This document shows, piece by piece, positions 62,831 through 63,011 of a stretch of DNA of 63,011 nucleotides (positions within the stretch are counted from its first letter, which is position 1; each line of letters opens with the position of its first letter). The translations under genes and the position numbers were made by a program. This stretch comes from Candidatus Binatia bacterium (GTDB lineage Bacteria > Eisenbacteria > RBG-16-71-46 > SZUA-252): positions 1-63,011 of the forward strand of contig DASQJL010000053.1 in assembly GCA_035631035.1 (NCBI GenBank). The letters run 5' to 3'. Under the pieces are notes generated by a model. The model saw only the letters and a list, made by a program, of their open reading frames with translations, was not told where the DNA came from and searched no databases.

Positions 62831-63011
62831 GGACTCCATCCTCGTTCGAGGGGGGAAGGTCGCCATCCACGTATGGCGGTCCATTATACGCCAACCGTAT
62901 GCTCGCGGCGGCGGTCAGGACAGTCCCCAGGAGTCCCATTGTCGCCGGCCCTCCCCCGGGGTTAGGCTTCGGGCGCGGAGCCCCCATGGGATACATCCAG
63001 AAAACGCTCAT

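Noticed and set aside
60842-62965. Long plus-strand frame opposite PEPCK
   Set aside because: It is antisense to a gene with complete PEPCK motifs; the sequence is Gly/Arg/His-rich with no domain or ribosome site.

Overview
GC-rich, compact bacterial chromosome segment with overlapping stop/start codons and several convergent genes sharing 3' ends. Lineage (inference): Gram-negative, because it has a TonB-dependent receptor, a porin-like barrel, lipoproteins and periplasmic adaptors. FCB-related, because a SusC/carboxypeptidase-regulated-type receptor is coupled to a DUF4249-like lipoprotein, and secreted proteins end in FlgD/T9SS-like 'SG-I/V-Y-F-R' domains. Candidatus Eisenbacteria is a plausible home, but no rRNA is present to confirm it. 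I saw no tRNA, rRNA, CRISPR array, insertion sequence or phage module.

Layout. 1-16 kb: secreted and envelope proteins (HET-C-like protein, PAP-type phosphatase lipoprotein, GT39-like glycosyltransferase, kelch protein, hydrolase, barrel protein, rhodanese, subtilase), mixed with an ADP-ribosylglycohydrolase-like protein, a beta-carbonic anhydrase, a 5'-3' exonuclease and a methyltransferase. 16-21.5 kb: tyrosine-phosphatase-like protein, EamA transporter, B12/radical SAM protein translationally coupled to a Cys/Met-metabolism PLP enzyme, and a rhomboid protease. 21.5-27.3 kb (minus strand): a RiPP operon of nucleotidyltransferase, SpaB_C/thiopeptide-type protein, LanB dehydratase, MFS exporter and a 44-codon precursor gene with three Cys and many Ser/Thr, closed by a terminator. 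27-42 kb: metallophosphoesterase, holin-like membrane proteins, hydrolase, lipoprotein, MacA/MacB-like efflux operon with two permeases, M13 peptidase, acetyltransferase, PadR-CPBP operon and a double cupin.

42.5-50 kb: a six-gene operon resembling hydrogenase-4/complex I membrane arms (HyfB, C, E, F, G and a fused HyfH-HyfI). The HyfG-like subunit has lost all four [NiFe] cysteines, and the NuoB-like domain has lost three of its four cluster cysteines. 50-63 kb: cold-shock gene with a long, structured leader, c-type cytochrome, two tandem near-identical citrate synthases, TonB receptor plus lipoprotein, flavoprotein, HAD hydrolase, Tyr-rich secreted protein, DUF6496-like protein, DJ-1/PfpI protein and GTP-dependent PEP carboxykinase.

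The two most notable systems are the cyclase-less class I lanthipeptide-like operon with its unannotated small precursor, and the cofactor-stripped Hyf-like ion-pumping complex. Central carbon metabolism (citrate synthases, PEPCK) sits close to the latter, but nothing in the sequence links them functionally.
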